Positions 31,695-42,376 of a stretch of DNA of 64,000 nt are shown here, one piece after another. Location: positions 992,001-1,056,000 of the forward strand of contig BLLK01000069.1 in assembly GCA_021927905.1 (NCBI GenBank), written 5' to 3'. The position numbers were made by a program, and so were the translations under genes. The number at the start of each line of letters is the position of its first letter. Positions within the stretch are counted from its first letter, which is position 1. Under the pieces are notes generated by a model. It worked only from the letters and a program-made list of their open reading frames with translations, was not told where the DNA came from and did no database searches. This stretch comes from Chaetoceros tenuissimus. Taxonomy: Eukaryota; Bacillariophyta; Thalassiosirophyceae; Chaetocerotales; Chaetocerotaceae.

Positions 31695-32018
31695 TCTCGA
31701 TCTTTTTGTAGAGATGAGGAAAATTATGAGTCCCTCCGATTTAATTTCTATTCTAAAGAGAAATAGCAATGCAATAGATTTGATAATGGCAGCTTTTGGT
31801 TCATTTTTCTCTCCGTGTTATGAAATTTTGTAAAATGGATCAACTTCACCCCTCTGTCCCCATTTTCATTTTGGAATCTTTTGTGTCAAACCGTCAAAAA
31901 CCGTCAAACATAACAAAAAAACAAAAAGCAACGTTCATCTATTTTCTTCAACATAACTTCATCTTGATAGCCTTTATATACATACTAGCCTCTGAACAAG
32001 TCTCTTTTCTTAGAAGTG
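31695..32018. other. Divergent promoter region
   Basis: About 320 bp between ORC1 (minus) and the LRR_5 gene (plus). It carries a CCGTCAAA repeat (three near-copies at about 31886-31908) and a TATA-like TTTATATACATA at 31973-31984, some 35-45 bases before the LRR_5 ATG. Confidence 0.5.
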
Positions 32019-32858
32019 ATGCGGGCTGCGTATCTTGATGGTCTCGCAACTTTGTTTTATGATGGCTCAATAGAGATCTACAACGTAGACCTACATGCAG
32101 AGTTGGAAGGAGCAAAGGTGTGGTGGAAGAAGCTAAGGTCTAGCAGCAGTGACATTGAATGGGACTCATTGAATCTATCAGATGAATGTAAAGAGACTGT
32201 GAGAGGACGACAGTTGTTGGAACAGATCGTTATTTTGGATGGCGTCACTGTGATTCCAGAGTTTACTTTCTCTGATTGCTGGAACCTCAAGAGAGTCATA
32301 TTTGCCAACTCAGTGACTAGAATTGAAAGGTTTGCGTTCTATCGTTGTTGCAGTCTTACTTATATCAAGCTATCCATAAACTTGGAAGTGATTGGAGAGC
32401 AAGTATTTGATACTTGTAATCTCAACAGTGTCTTCATCCCACCGAGATGCAGGGAAATTGGAGACTTTGCATTTCGTTCCAACAAAAACTTGGCCATCTT
32501 TCACGTTCCACAGGATACAGAGATTGGAAGGTTTGTTTTTTACAAGACAAAATTATTTGCAAAATCACCATTCCGCAACAGTGTCGAATCCTTTATTGAT
32601 CATCGAGAAGAAATCTATAACTGGGTCAAAAACATCAACAATGACGAAGAGTATTCTTTACATAGAATAGCTTCTTCTTATCAGCCAACATTGGAAGAAA
32701 TCATTTCAATCATTGTAGAGAAAGGTTTGACCCCACTTAGGACTGAAAATAGTATTGGTATCACTCCATTTCAGTACATGTTGGAAAACCCGTACACAGA
32801 TGTAACAGAAAAGGATATCATCCAGAGCTACATTAGGAAGTTGCTTGGAGAAGATTAG
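32019..32858 (+). CDS. BspA-type leucine-rich repeat (LRR_5) protein
   Basis: 279 residues. After an N-terminal MRAAYLDGLATLFYDGS, repeats of the LRR_5 form follow: VTVIPEFTFSDCWNLKRVIF, VTRIERFAFYRCCSLTYIKL, LEVIGEQVFDTCNLNSVFI, CREIGDFAFRSNKNLAIFHV and TEIGRFVFYKTKLF. The C-terminal part (LHRIASSYQPTLEEIISIIV and on) is a helical tail common in the diatom versions, where the protein often ends in a degenerate ankyrin-like region. There is no signal peptide. These genes form large families in centric diatoms; the ligand is unknown. Confidence 0.88.
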   Translation: MRAAYLDGLATLFYDGSIEIYNVDLHAELEGAKVWWKKLRSSSSDIEWDSLNLSDECKETVRGRQLLEQIVILDGVTVIPEFTFSDCWNLKRVIFANSVTRIERFAFYRCCSLTYIKLSINLEVIGEQVFDTCNLNSVFIPPRCREIGDFAFRSNKNLAIFHVPQDTEIGRFVFYKTKLFAKSPFRNSVESFIDHREEIYNWVKNINNDEEYSLHRIASSYQPTLEEIISIIVEKGLTPLRTENSIGITPFQYMLENPYTDVTEKDIIQSYIRKLLGED

Positions 32859-33324
32859 AATTTCCTTGCGAAAGTTCCTACTCATGTTTTCATATTTCGC
32901 ATGCAAATTGTAGCAAGAAGGAAGTGCAATAATCCAGATTATACCTGTACGATCATACAGAAGATGGTTGCTTGTTGTTTGTAAAAAAAGTGTTATATCT
33001 TAGTTCTGATACTGTGGTGCAGTTCCTTGTTGTAACATTATAATATAAAATACGACAATAGAAAAACATTATGCAAATTCGATGTTTTGTATTCGTATTA
33101 GTGGAGATATTCAATATGATGATTCTTTTTTGGTTGCATTTTTGCTTTGTGGTGAAAATAGCTCATGTCTACGACTTTTCCCCCTTCACCACTTCAAGAC
33201 GACATATGACATAGACATATCAAAACCAAACAAATGCAAAATGCAAAGCAAACTCTTCATCTCTCATCTCTCAGCAATCGACCAGCACTTCTTCTCACAA
33301 GCTTTTAGTAAAGCACTATTGAGG
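32859..33324. other. Spacer
   Basis: About 470 bp. The frame of the next gene is open upstream to an ATG at 33082, but the added part has no protein character. A Pol II promoter is expected here; nothing else seen. Confidence 0.4.
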
Positions 33325-33891
33325 ATGAAGTTTCCATTTCTCAGGCTCACCGCAGGCTCATCTGCGTCGCGCTCTCCCCTTGCTGCTAGCAGTGAGGATG
33401 AAAAGCCAAGCTCTCCAGAGAGCCCTCCGGCTCAAGGATGGCTTGCAAGATATCTCCCTTCTGTATTCTCATTCAGAGGGAGTTGTGACTCCGATGTCGG
33501 CTGTGCTGATAGCATCCCGACTTCTGGAAGTACTGAAGGAACCGATGGATGTACCAACACTGGTGGGAATGCTACTGCTGAACGCGGAGCTTCTTCCAGA
33601 GCATCCAACCTTCCTTCCTCCTCCCGGTCCGTGAGATTTGCGCCAAATCGTGAAACTCGTAATAGACCACGTGGGAGGCTTGCCGATCAGTACTGGTATC
33701 TACATGAGGGATGTCCAAGAGATTGTGATCTCCCGAAGAAATCAGCTGAGATGAGTCCACCCTCCTGTGGTCTCATGAAGGCAACTAGTTCGTCTTGTAG
33801 AGAACCGCTTGGATCTGGCTATGTTATCGTAGAAGGTCGTATTCGCCGTTACTCTCATCGCTTGCATCAGAAGGCTGTGAAGTCTATCTAG
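33325..33891 (+). CDS. Hypothetical Ser/Arg-rich protein
   Basis: 188 residues from the ATG at 33325 (MKFPFLRLTAG); an ATG at 33082 in frame would add 81. The base composition is more GC-rich than its neighbours. The middle is low complexity (Ser, Gly, Thr). The C-terminal third has SVRFAPNRETRNRPRG, then LADQYWYLHEGCPRDCD, similar in form to small diatom proteins in which a VxF-x-V/P-x-x-x-R strand precedes a Trp/Tyr-rich helix. A canonical donor GTAAGT starts directly after the TAG stop (33892) and matches a polypyrimidine acceptor ending CTACAATAG at 34069, so the transcript may carry an intron in its 3' UTR or the gene model may be wrong. Low certainty. Confidence 0.4.
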   Translation: MKFPFLRLTAGSSASRSPLAASSEDEKPSSPESPPAQGWLARYLPSVFSFRGSCDSDVGCADSIPTSGSTEGTDGCTNTGGNATAERGASSRASNLPSSSRSVRFAPNRETRNRPRGRLADQYWYLHEGCPRDCDLPKKSAEMSPPSCGLMKATSSSCREPLGSGYVIVEGRIRRYSHRLHQKAVKSI

Positions 33892-35038
33892 GTAAGTAAT
33901 GAATGAAAGTCATGTTGCTGTGTTGTACCGTACTTGTTTTGTATGGCGGCGTGATAGATTTGCATATCTTTCAACAAGACCCATTTGACATCAGATTTGA
34001 CTCCAAATACAACGCGCACTTACCGTCAATACAAATACTCACTCTTCCTTTCTTTTCTTTCTACAATAGGCATGCGATAGCGAACTACATCTCTCTTCAA
34101 CCTTTGTGTAGAGGGGAGAGGCTTTAGATACATGACATTTGTTCGTTGAGAAGATTGAACCATTGATGAAACTAAGCAACAGGTTGTTTTGGAATCCATG
34201 TACTAACAAAGGATCGTCCTCTGGACGTTTGTATATGACCCATCTCTGGACGCCAAAGGAGATTGGGGTTGATTCATCCTTAGCAACCCAGGCCTAGCCT
34301 GTTCGTCCCCTTCCATTACTTGTAGTGGAAACAGCAATGAATTTATTCATTGTCTGAAGCAGCTCGACTTTCACTTACCCAACCTGGGAACAAGTTGATT
34401 CGCCAGAAATGGTAGTTGAGAGGTGTTTGGGGTTCACTAAGTAGCAATGCGTAAGCGATTGTTGCCGTTTCATCTTTTCTATTTCTCTGGCCAAACGAAA
34501 CACATCTGTTCTGTATCTAAGCTCAATCTCACCATTGGGTTGGGTTGTGTGACTGTCCCTTTGTCCACGGCTTCTCTCGCTCCAACTTGTTCAAGGCCTT
34601 CACGTGGCTTGGAGTGTCAGTAAGAAGTTGATTCATTTCTTTGAATCATTGGGTTGAGATAGCCCTGACTTCTGAAGCTAACGTTGAACAAAACTCCCGT
34701 TTCAATCATGATCAATGTAGATTCTGCCCTCATCGCTGAGAACAATTTGGTGTTCATTAAGAACTTGGTGAGTTCACTTTCATTTCATTGCAGTTCTACA
34801 TCTCTTGCCAACATCATTTCATCTTAACTATACAGACCATGATGTCGAGTCATAAAGTGGTCATTGAAGTTCTTCCTATAAACAAACCTTTGCCGTTGAG
34901 AATGGACTATGTCAATTGAAGTTCTGCTTTCATCTTCAAAGGAGGATCACTTGAAGTTTCGAGCTTGAAAATCTTCCTACTACAAACTCTCATCAAGTCT
35001 ATTAACACGTCCTGATGATGCTGTAAAGCTTCTTACTT
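33892..35038. other. Long spacer with intron-like segment
   Basis: About 1.15 kb with many stops in all frames. It holds the intron-like segment 33892-34069 and a weak two-exon ORF at 34708-34919. Otherwise nothing recognised; it is somewhat richer in GC than other spacers. Confidence 0.4.
34708..34919 (+). CDS. Possible two-exon 47-residue ORF
   Basis: Candidate exons 34708-34767 and 34836-34919 with a 68-nt intron (GTGAGT ... ACTATACAG, phase 0). The product would start MINVDSALIAENNLVFIKNL and continue TMMSSHKVVIEVLPINK to a TGA. Both exons are open in the same frame and the splice sites are good, but the protein is short and has no known motif, so chance is not excluded. Confidence 0.2.
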
Positions 35039-37105
35039 TTATTCATCCTTATATCTAAACTTGGACGAAAGACCTCCAATGCCAGGGTTCAGCACATTTA
35101 GTGGGTCCATCTTCATCCATCTATCCTGGCTTGATTTTGGAGCATTATATTCTGTGCCATGCCCATGTTCTGCAGGAAGAGACCCTCCAGTTGCACTTAC
35201 ATTTTTCTTAAGATCCATATGAATTGCATGTACATCGGCATCCAAATCAAATGCTAGATCTTCGTGGACGACATTACAACCAAAATGTGAGTATCGCATA
35301 CGTTTCAGTGGTTTTACTTCTTTTCCGTCTTTTGCTAGTGGTGGTGTTTCAGAAGAATTTTTAGGCATTGCATAGTCTACAGAGAAGCCTTGTACCCCGT
35401 TTCCAACACACCATGTTCTGAATGCTGGTGCTGCAACAAATCTAAAGGCAGTGAGACTCATATCTTCTCCACCATCTTTGCATTCTTGAATAAGAATCTT
35501 GCCTTTATTTTCCTTCTCAAATGTTTCAATCCGATCAAGACAACGTTGTAATTCTCCTTCCCCAAAGTCTCCAATGCTAACTGCCATGTGATGATCATAC
35601 TTTTTTCCACTGTCCATGAATCTAGCTGGAAGAATTGCTGGAGTGAAGTTGTTGAACCAATATAAAAGCTTATCACAGATTAGGTCAGATCCATCGAACT
35701 GCATTGCAGATATTTTCAGCTTTACATCCCACAAAAGACCAACAAAGGACCCGATTCCGACGACCTTAATGAGGTTTCCCATTATCCGTCCAGCTCCATC
35801 GATCACATCAAAGCTATCTCTGTCCATATACTCCACACTCATAGGAAGATCCTTTGGGTCATTGAGACATACTTCCTTTCTAAATTTTTGAGCTATGTCA
35901 AAGTCTGAGCAGGAAATCCAAAACGATTTCTTTTCTAGAGGGGCAGGGAACGTGTCATGGACAGTTGCTAAAATAAGTACCTTTCCTTCCGATCGATTGC
36001 AGTCTATTCCTTTTGTATCAGCGTTACACCTACTAACTTTTCTCCCATGATCGTTGTCTCCACACTGGCAAACAATGTCAGGGTAATCTGTATCACTTGC
36101 CTTTGCTTGGCCATGAACGCTCTTGGAGCTTCTAGCCATTGGTCGTTTGTAACCAGTTTTGACATCGTGTGCATAGACATCAAGTTGTTCGATAGCAGTT
36201 CCAGAATTATTGACAAAGTCTTCATCTTCAATCCCTTCAATTCCTAAAGTATTAATAACTTCAACTACTCGTTTACCCCATTTATTTTCGGAAACTTTTG
36301 CATATAAAGCTCTATCAGTATAAGCTGGTCCCTTTCTCAACTGCGTTCCACCAGATCCAAATGCTACTCCTGCTGCTGTCGTAGGATTCAAAAATGTAGA
36401 ACCTAGTGTAGAATGTGATTCCCTATCTGTGAATCCCCAATCTTTGAGATTGTTCGCTAAAGAAGCAATCCCACTTCCTGCTAAACATACTACTCTCTCG
36501 CCATCGTCAATGGGAAACATAGTATCCAACTTTTTCATATTTATAATGACTGTAGGTCTTACATCATCATCTCTTGGAACAGATCCTCCAGTCAAACCTG
36601 TATTCTGCCCTTGAGGAATCACAACACAATCAGCATTGACTACAGCTTCCAAAGCTTTTACTGCATCCACCATAGATTCTGGTTGTACAATCGCCAACGC
36701 TTTTCCTTTACCAAGTCTTGCTCCTTTGAGAAATTTAGTATTTGATGAATTTTCCGAAAGACCAAGGATTACATTATCCTTTCCTACAATATCGATAAGT
36801 TTTGAGGGGAGCTGTTGTTGTTCTTCGGTCAATGTCAATTCTATGGGAGGTGCATCACAGCTGCAACAACCACGTGGAAGTCCCGATGGCAAAACACGTT
36901 CTTTCTGATCACTGGAATTGTTCATTTGTCCCATTGTGTAGCCTGCTCCTAGGGAAAGAGCAGCAATGCCAGCCACTGCTGAGAAAGGAACTCCTCCATT
37001 TTTAGATTTTGAAGATGTATTTGATAGAGTAGATGACGCACGAAGAGCTAAGACTCCATGTCTCCGTGAGAAACTATGAGAGGCGACTTTCAAGGTCCTA
37101 TACAT
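35039..37105 (-). CDS. dld: Quinone-dependent D-lactate dehydrogenase (Dld type), mitochondrial
   Basis: 688 residues, one exon, compared with about 570 in bacteria. After an Arg/Ser-rich presequence (MYRTLKVASHSFSRRHG) and a hydrophobic span (AVAGIAALSLGAGYTMG) comes the FAD-binding PCMH domain. It has PQGQNTGLTGGSVPRDD, then RVVCLAGSGIASLANNLKDWG, SHSTLGSTFLNPTTAAGVAF and RKGPAYTDRALYAKV. The C-terminal half has the membrane-binding and cap elements of E. coli Dld (FNNFTPAILPARFMD, HHMAVSIGDFGEGEL, RYSHFGCNVVHEDLAFD and GGSLPAEHGHGTEY). The expected reaction is D-lactate to pyruvate with electrons to quinone. The Dld form is bacterial and differs from eukaryotic LDHD/DLD1, so the gene was probably gained by transfer long ago. 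Confidence 0.9.
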   Translation of the reverse strand: MYRTLKVASHSFSRRHGVLALRASSTLSNTSSKSKNGGVPFSAVAGIAALSLGAGYTMGQMNNSSDQKERVLPSGLPRGCCSCDAPPIELTLTEEQQQLPSKLIDIVGKDNVILGLSENSSNTKFLKGARLGKGKALAIVQPESMVDAVKALEAVVNADCVVIPQGQNTGLTGGSVPRDDDVRPTVIINMKKLDTMFPIDDGERVVCLAGSGIASLANNLKDWGFTDRESHSTLGSTFLNPTTAAGVAFGSGGTQLRKGPAYTDRALYAKVSENKWGKRVVEVINTLGIEGIEDEDFVNNSGTAIEQLDVYAHDVKTGYKRPMARSSKSVHGQAKASDTDYPDIVCQCGDNDHGRKVSRCNADTKGIDCNRSEGKVLILATVHDTFPAPLEKKSFWISCSDFDIAQKFRKEVCLNDPKDLPMSVEYMDRDSFDVIDGAGRIMGNLIKVVGIGSFVGLLWDVKLKISAMQFDGSDLICDKLLYWFNNFTPAILPARFMDSGKKYDHHMAVSIGDFGEGELQRCLDRIETFEKENKGKILIQECKDGGEDMSLTAFRFVAAPAFRTWCVGNGVQGFSVDYAMPKNSSETPPLAKDGKEVKPLKRMRYSHFGCNVVHEDLAFDLDADVHAIHMDLKKNVSATGGSLPAEHGHGTEYNAPKSSQDRWMKMDPLNVLNPGIGGLSSKFRYKDE

Positions 37106-37514
37106 GATTGATTGTGGAACTAGGCAAGAAATAGAACTTTTCAGTATCTTCTTTTTTATCTATCTGAGTGACTAGATATCAAAAAGATATCGATAGTAGC
37201 AACAGTATCCAACAATGAATGGCATGTGGCATGTAAACTGCGTGGTGTGTGGTTGCTTCAAGAATGGTAGAAAAATGAGCCTCATAACCTCTCAATAGGA
37301 AATTCTATCGCGTCAAATTCCAAATCGACCGTTGAGTACTTGACCCCTCTAAAAAAGTGTCGATCTAGGCTCACTAAACTAAATTTGCTGATAAAATAAT
37401 TCTAAACATCCCCTTTTTCGTTTTTAGAACATTTTACGTTCTCTCTTCATTTTTGTATCTACAACATATCCTTCCGAAGGTGATTTAATACTCACACCTA
37501 TTAGATATAAAGGC
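37106..37514. other. Divergent promoter region
   Basis: About 410 bp between Dld (minus) and the secreted-protein gene (plus). A TATA-like ATTAGATATAAAGG lies just before the downstream ATG; no other feature seen. Confidence 0.45.
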
Positions 37515-39943
37515 ATGAAGATCTTACTCTACAATAGCTTGCTTTTACTGATCTTGACGTCGTTCCGCGCAGAGTCAGTTCGAGATACAAGTATATTCGA
37601 CTCACCAAACAAGGCATCACATCTCAAGAGAAACCTGAATGCAATTCCGTATAATCAACATAAACCCCCTCCACTACCTAGAACAAAGGAAGAATATGAA
37701 AAAGCTCGAGTTGAAAAGGCGAAGCGTATGGCTCAACAAAGAGAAAATGCAAAAGCCAAGATTCGTGAAATGATGGAAAATCCTAATGAGTATTCTACTG
37801 GAAAGGCAGAAGAAATGTCACAAGAAAGTATTCGAGACTTAAAGGCAGGCGTATTGAAAACTGATCCAAAACTTGAGAAAAGTCAGAATAGATGGCTGTT
37901 TAATGCCGATGATACTAACAGCTGGATGAAGAAAGGACTGGCCAATCCTGGAATGTACTGGGATAAGTGGGCTCAGGCTTATAGAATGCTTGGTGTCTAT
38001 GTTGAATGTCAGAATCCAAACAATCGCTGGGCACAGTACAATGGAAACAACAACAATGATAACAACGGGTGTAAAAGATGGGTTATTTGGGCTGCTTATG
38101 TTAACCCTGATTATCAGGGGTTTGGAATTGATGAGTATGTTGGCGCATGGGCATCTGGTGATGACTACTATCAACAATTCAACCAGTATTCTAGTGGAGG
38201 GTGTCAGAATACAGACCAAGGCTACAAATGCTTCAATCAACAAAATGGTCAAAACAAGTATAACAATCGTTTCAATAAGAATGGTGGAGATGATCCCCTC
38301 TCACCACTTGACTGTCATAGACTTGATACGAATTGGCTTTTGCTTGGAGTTTACAGAGAGAACTTTGAAGATTACTTTGAACAGATTTCAAAGCATTTAT
38401 GGTATTATTCTTCCTATGAGTACAAAATTGCAACAAATGGTTTGGAGCTTTTAAATGCAGATTGCGAAGGATATGGAACAAGTGCATATGGAGACTACTT
38501 GTATAGAGCGCCTATGCCTTTAGAAGGGGGTTGGTTTAAAATGGGTCTTTACACCGATAACGTTTGTATGACTCCATATGAAGGAGAGGAAGACAATTAC
38601 TACAACATGAATAATAACCACAAGAAGAACAACAATTGGAACAACTACTATGATTACTATGGAGGAGGTCAAGCAAACTCTGATGAGGAAACGCTTGAGC
38701 TTTTCAACCAAGTTTATGAAGAGTTCAAGTATTGCACACTTTGTTTAGACTGTGAGTATATTTATCATTACGTTGGTTGTTTCAACTTACGTCAATTATA
38801 TTGCTGACTTCTCAATTTCTCAAATTTCTCTTAGATCCGAGTTATCAGGATGGTTATTTCAATGGTGATGGTTATGACGATGACGATCTGATTAATCAGT
38901 GCTGGAAGTTCTATTCGCATGATACTTACGAATGTGATTCTGCATGCATTGCTGCTGCAGATTATCAAGGAACGATCAACATCTTTCAGTATGGGGGTAA
39001 ATTCTACGGCCAGCACTGGGAAGGGACCGAGGGTAAATCATCTTCCCGGAATCGAGGATCATCTTTTTCTCGGGCATCTTTTTCTCAAAATCAAGGCGAC
39101 TTTGATATGCTAGCAAATTTGGTTCTCATACTTGGTATTGCTGCTGTGGCCCTTTTCCTCAACAGTAGTCGAGATGTGGAAGGAGGGAAATTTGATTACC
39201 TTCTCGGTTCTGGGGATGACGAAAATAAAAAGAGCAAGAAGGTTAGTTTGCTTGAAAATGGAGATGGACAAGACAAAAAAGAGAAAACAGCCAAGGGAAG
39301 TATGTTCAATAGGATCCGTAGTGCACCGGCAAAAACCGGGTTCTTTGGTAGAAAGAAAAAGAACACAAAGTCCCAGGCAAAGGCCCAGACACAAGGTTTG
39401 ATTCTAAAGAGTAAAAGCATCAAAAACATTGCGAATACTCAAACTCAAAATAAAAAGACTAACAATGGGAAAAATGCAGATAAGCAAAGACCAAAAACTG
39501 CACCAAAGCAAAAAACAGAACCAGATAAGAAGAGAAATGAGCCACAAGCTAATTCTGTTCCAAAGAAGAAAAGTGAGCCACAATCTAATTCTGTTCCAAA
39601 GAACTCTAAGCCTCAGAGTTCCAGTAATAACATTTCAGATTTGAAGCCAGCCAGTGCAAAAGAGGTCAAATTTATAGAACAAAGCAGACCACAGACTGTA
39701 CATGGAAGTAGATTGGTGAATGGAAACCAAATAGAGAGACCGGATGGAAATCGATCAAAACCCAAAAGTATTCAGAGTATACGGCAGTTCAACCCACAAA
39801 TGGAGAGTAGGTTTGAGAGACAACAGAAGCAAATATTACGAAACGAGATTGAAGATGACAATGACATGAGGAGGGCAAGATCTGAGGGAATAGATAGGGC
39901 GAAGATGATCCTTCAAAAGCACAAGCACAATTACCACACCTAA
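37515..39943 (+). CDS. Secreted single-span protein of a diatom-type family
   Basis: Exons 37515-38751 and 38835-39943, 83-nt intron (GTGAGT ... TTTCTCTTAG, phase 1); 781 residues. It has a signal peptide (MKILLYNSLLLLILTSFRAES), then a coiled basic-acidic region (residues 55-110), and a long ectodomain with many Asn, Tyr and spaced Cys (about 20). The splice restores CTLCLDYPSYQDGYFNGD followed by DDDLINQCWKFYSHDTYECD, blocks I recall from other diatom secreted membrane proteins. One TM span follows (MLANLVLILGIAAVALFL, about residue 510) and a Lys/Gln/Pro-rich cytosolic tail with a 15-residue direct repeat (EPQANSVPKKKSEPQ and SNSVPKNSK). This topology fits a type I membrane protein, possibly of the silica vesicle or cell surface; that role is inference. 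Confidence 0.84.
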
Positions 39944-40176
39944 TCGATGCACTAGACATAAAGTATAATCAAAGAAATTTATAGAAAGCATTTATTAAAT
40001 CAGTCCTAGAGTAAGCTGAAGTTTTGGAGAGACCTTCTCAAACTCAGTATTTTCTTTTCTCCTTATTTTGATACCCTAAACAGAAAATAAGTACTTCAGA
40101 TTGTGAACTAAAAATCTCGAAAATATATATTACTTTATACAAATGAGGTGGTATTTATTTGGTAGTGAAATGCAAT
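39944..40176. other. Convergent spacer
   Basis: About 230 bp between the ends of two genes, AT-rich, no feature seen. Confidence 0.5.
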
Positions 40177-42376
40177 TTATAGGGATGCTGGCATACTTTG
40201 GAATGGTAATTCCTCACGCTTTCTTTCTTCTCCGATAACATCGAAGTCGCAAACCTTAGCATTGAATTCTACAATCATCATTTGGAATTCCTCAGCAGAT
40301 ACTACTTCTTGCTCTACAAGAGTCTTTGCGAGGTGATCAAGGAGAGGGCGGTTATTCTCAATAATGGTCTTAGCCTTGATGTAAGAGTTGTTTACAAGAC
40401 GCTCAACTTCAGCATCAGTCTTTCCCATAATCTTGGATCCCCATCTTGTTCTTTGTTGTCCCATGGAGCGTCCCATGAATGGTCCTCCAGATTGTGGTGT
40501 CTCAAGTGCAACACGTCCTACTTCATCACTCATTCCCCATTCCTTGATCATACGCTTTGCGATGTTAGCAACCTGCTGGAAATCGTTGGATGCTCCAGTG
40601 GTGGTATTGTCCTCTCCAAAGATAATTTCCTCAGCAAGACGTCCTCCAAGAGCTACAGCAAGCTGAGATTCAAGGTATTGTCTGGAGTAAAGTCCAGCCT
40701 CAAGACGAGATTCCTGAGGTGCAAAGAAGGTAAGTCCTCCTGCTCCGTTGGAACGTGGAATAATGGAGATCTTTTGTACTTGATCGTAATCAGGGATAAG
40801 TGCTCCAACTACTGCGTGACCAGCCTCGTGGTATGCAACAAGTTCATTTTGCTTAGCGGAAAGGGTTGAAGTTCCTCCCTTCTTCTCAAGACCAACCATG
40901 ATACGGTCAACAGCTCCATCAATTTGTTCCCATCCAATGGTAGACTTTCCAAGACGAGCAGCAGAGATAGCTGCTTCGTTCATGAGGTTCTCAAGCTGTG
41001 CTCCACTGTATCCTGGAGTACGACGAGAAATAGCCTCAAGATCTACATCAGGCTCAAGTGGCTTTCCACGTGCGTGAACTCCAAGGATACGTGTACGTCC
41101 CTTGAAATCTGGAAGGTCAACAGTGATCTTTCTGTCGAAACGTCCAGGACGAAGAAGAGCTTGATCAAGTACATCTACACGGTTAGTAGCTGCAATGGTG
41201 ATAATTCCTGGATTTCCATCGAAACCATCCATCTCTACAAGAATCTGGTTAATAGTCTGTTCACGTTCATCATTTCCTCCTGCGAAACCTGCTCCACGCT
41301 GTCTTCCAACTGCATCAATCTCATCAATAAAGATAATACATGGTGCATTTTTCTTCGCCTGTGAGAAGATATCACGTACACGGGATGCTCCAACTCCCAC
41401 AAACATCTCTACAAACTCGGAAGCAGAAATGGAAATGAATGGTACACCAGCCTCTCCAGCAACAGCCTTTGCCAAAAGAGTCTTACCAGTTCCTGGCGGT
41501 CCATCAAGAATAACACCACGTGGGATACGGCATCCATTTGCATTGTATACCTCTGGCTGCTTGAGGAAGTCAACAACTTCAGCAAGCTCAAGCTTTGCTC
41601 CGTCACATCCTGCTACATCATCAAAGTTAACTCCGGTATCTGGGATCATTTGAATTTGTGCCTTTGCCTTTCCGAATTGCATTGGGTTTCCACCTCCCAT
41701 TCCTCCTGGCATCTGTGGTCCACTACGGCGGGAAAGGAAGAAAAGTCCAGCGAAAAGTGCTGCTGGAAGGATAAGGCTCTGTGCAAGTTCTCCGAGTCCT
41801 CCTGCATTCTCAGTAGCTGGAAGTACAGTTACATCAACCTATTTAGAAAGAGAAGCAAAAGAGGATATGAGTAAACTGAACATAGTGTAATATATAAAAA
41901 GTACCGGAAGTAAAGAGAAACCATTCCGTTTAATATCTTTTCCATCACGCTTCTCGTTCAAGAACCGAATGATATCTTTGAGCAATGATGCTCAGATTCA
42001 TCAAATGTCAACGCACCTTGTGTCCAGTTAGCTGAGTCAATAGATCAGGATCATTAGGAAGAGCCTCGATCTTGATTCTTACTCCCTCGGTATCAACTCC
42101 AAGAAGCTGAGTTCCATCAGCAGAGAAGGTTACCTTCTCGATCTTGTCTGCATTTACAAGCTTAAGGAAATCAGAGTATCTAACATCTACAGGAGCTCCT
42201 CCACGAGATTGAATAACTGGAAGGTTCTCAGCTGCAGCAGTTGCTGGTGCCTCTTCCATTGCCATAAATCTTGCGCTGGATCTTGGTACGGTGGATGCAA
42301 TGCTCGCTGGAGTGAATGCAGCAACATTGTTATTCATGAGAAAGGATCCCAAAAGTGCAATAGGTGTGAATTTCAT
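40177..42376 (-). CDS. ftsH: Plastid FtsH protease
   Basis: Exons 42017-42376 and 40177-41838, 178-nt intron (GTGCGT ... TCTAAATAG, phase 0); 673 residues. A signal peptide ([19 protein letters not shown]) ends with AFTPAS, a clear plastid-import motif. A lumen/stroma-exposed region precedes one TM span ([18 protein letters not shown]). The AAA module has Walker [20 protein letters not shown] (about residue 235), Walker [17 protein letters not shown], the second region of homology ([19 protein letters not shown]) and a pore-loop-type [15 protein letters not shown]. The zinc site [11 protein letters not shown] (about residue 456) is intact. It is complete and should turn over thylakoid proteins such as damaged D1. 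Many algae with red-derived plastids also keep a plastid-encoded ftsH, so this would be the nuclear partner. Confidence 0.96.

Noticed and set aside
34070-35038. Degenerate gene in the spacer before Dld
   Set aside because: Stops in all frames at short intervals and no recognisable protein blocks.
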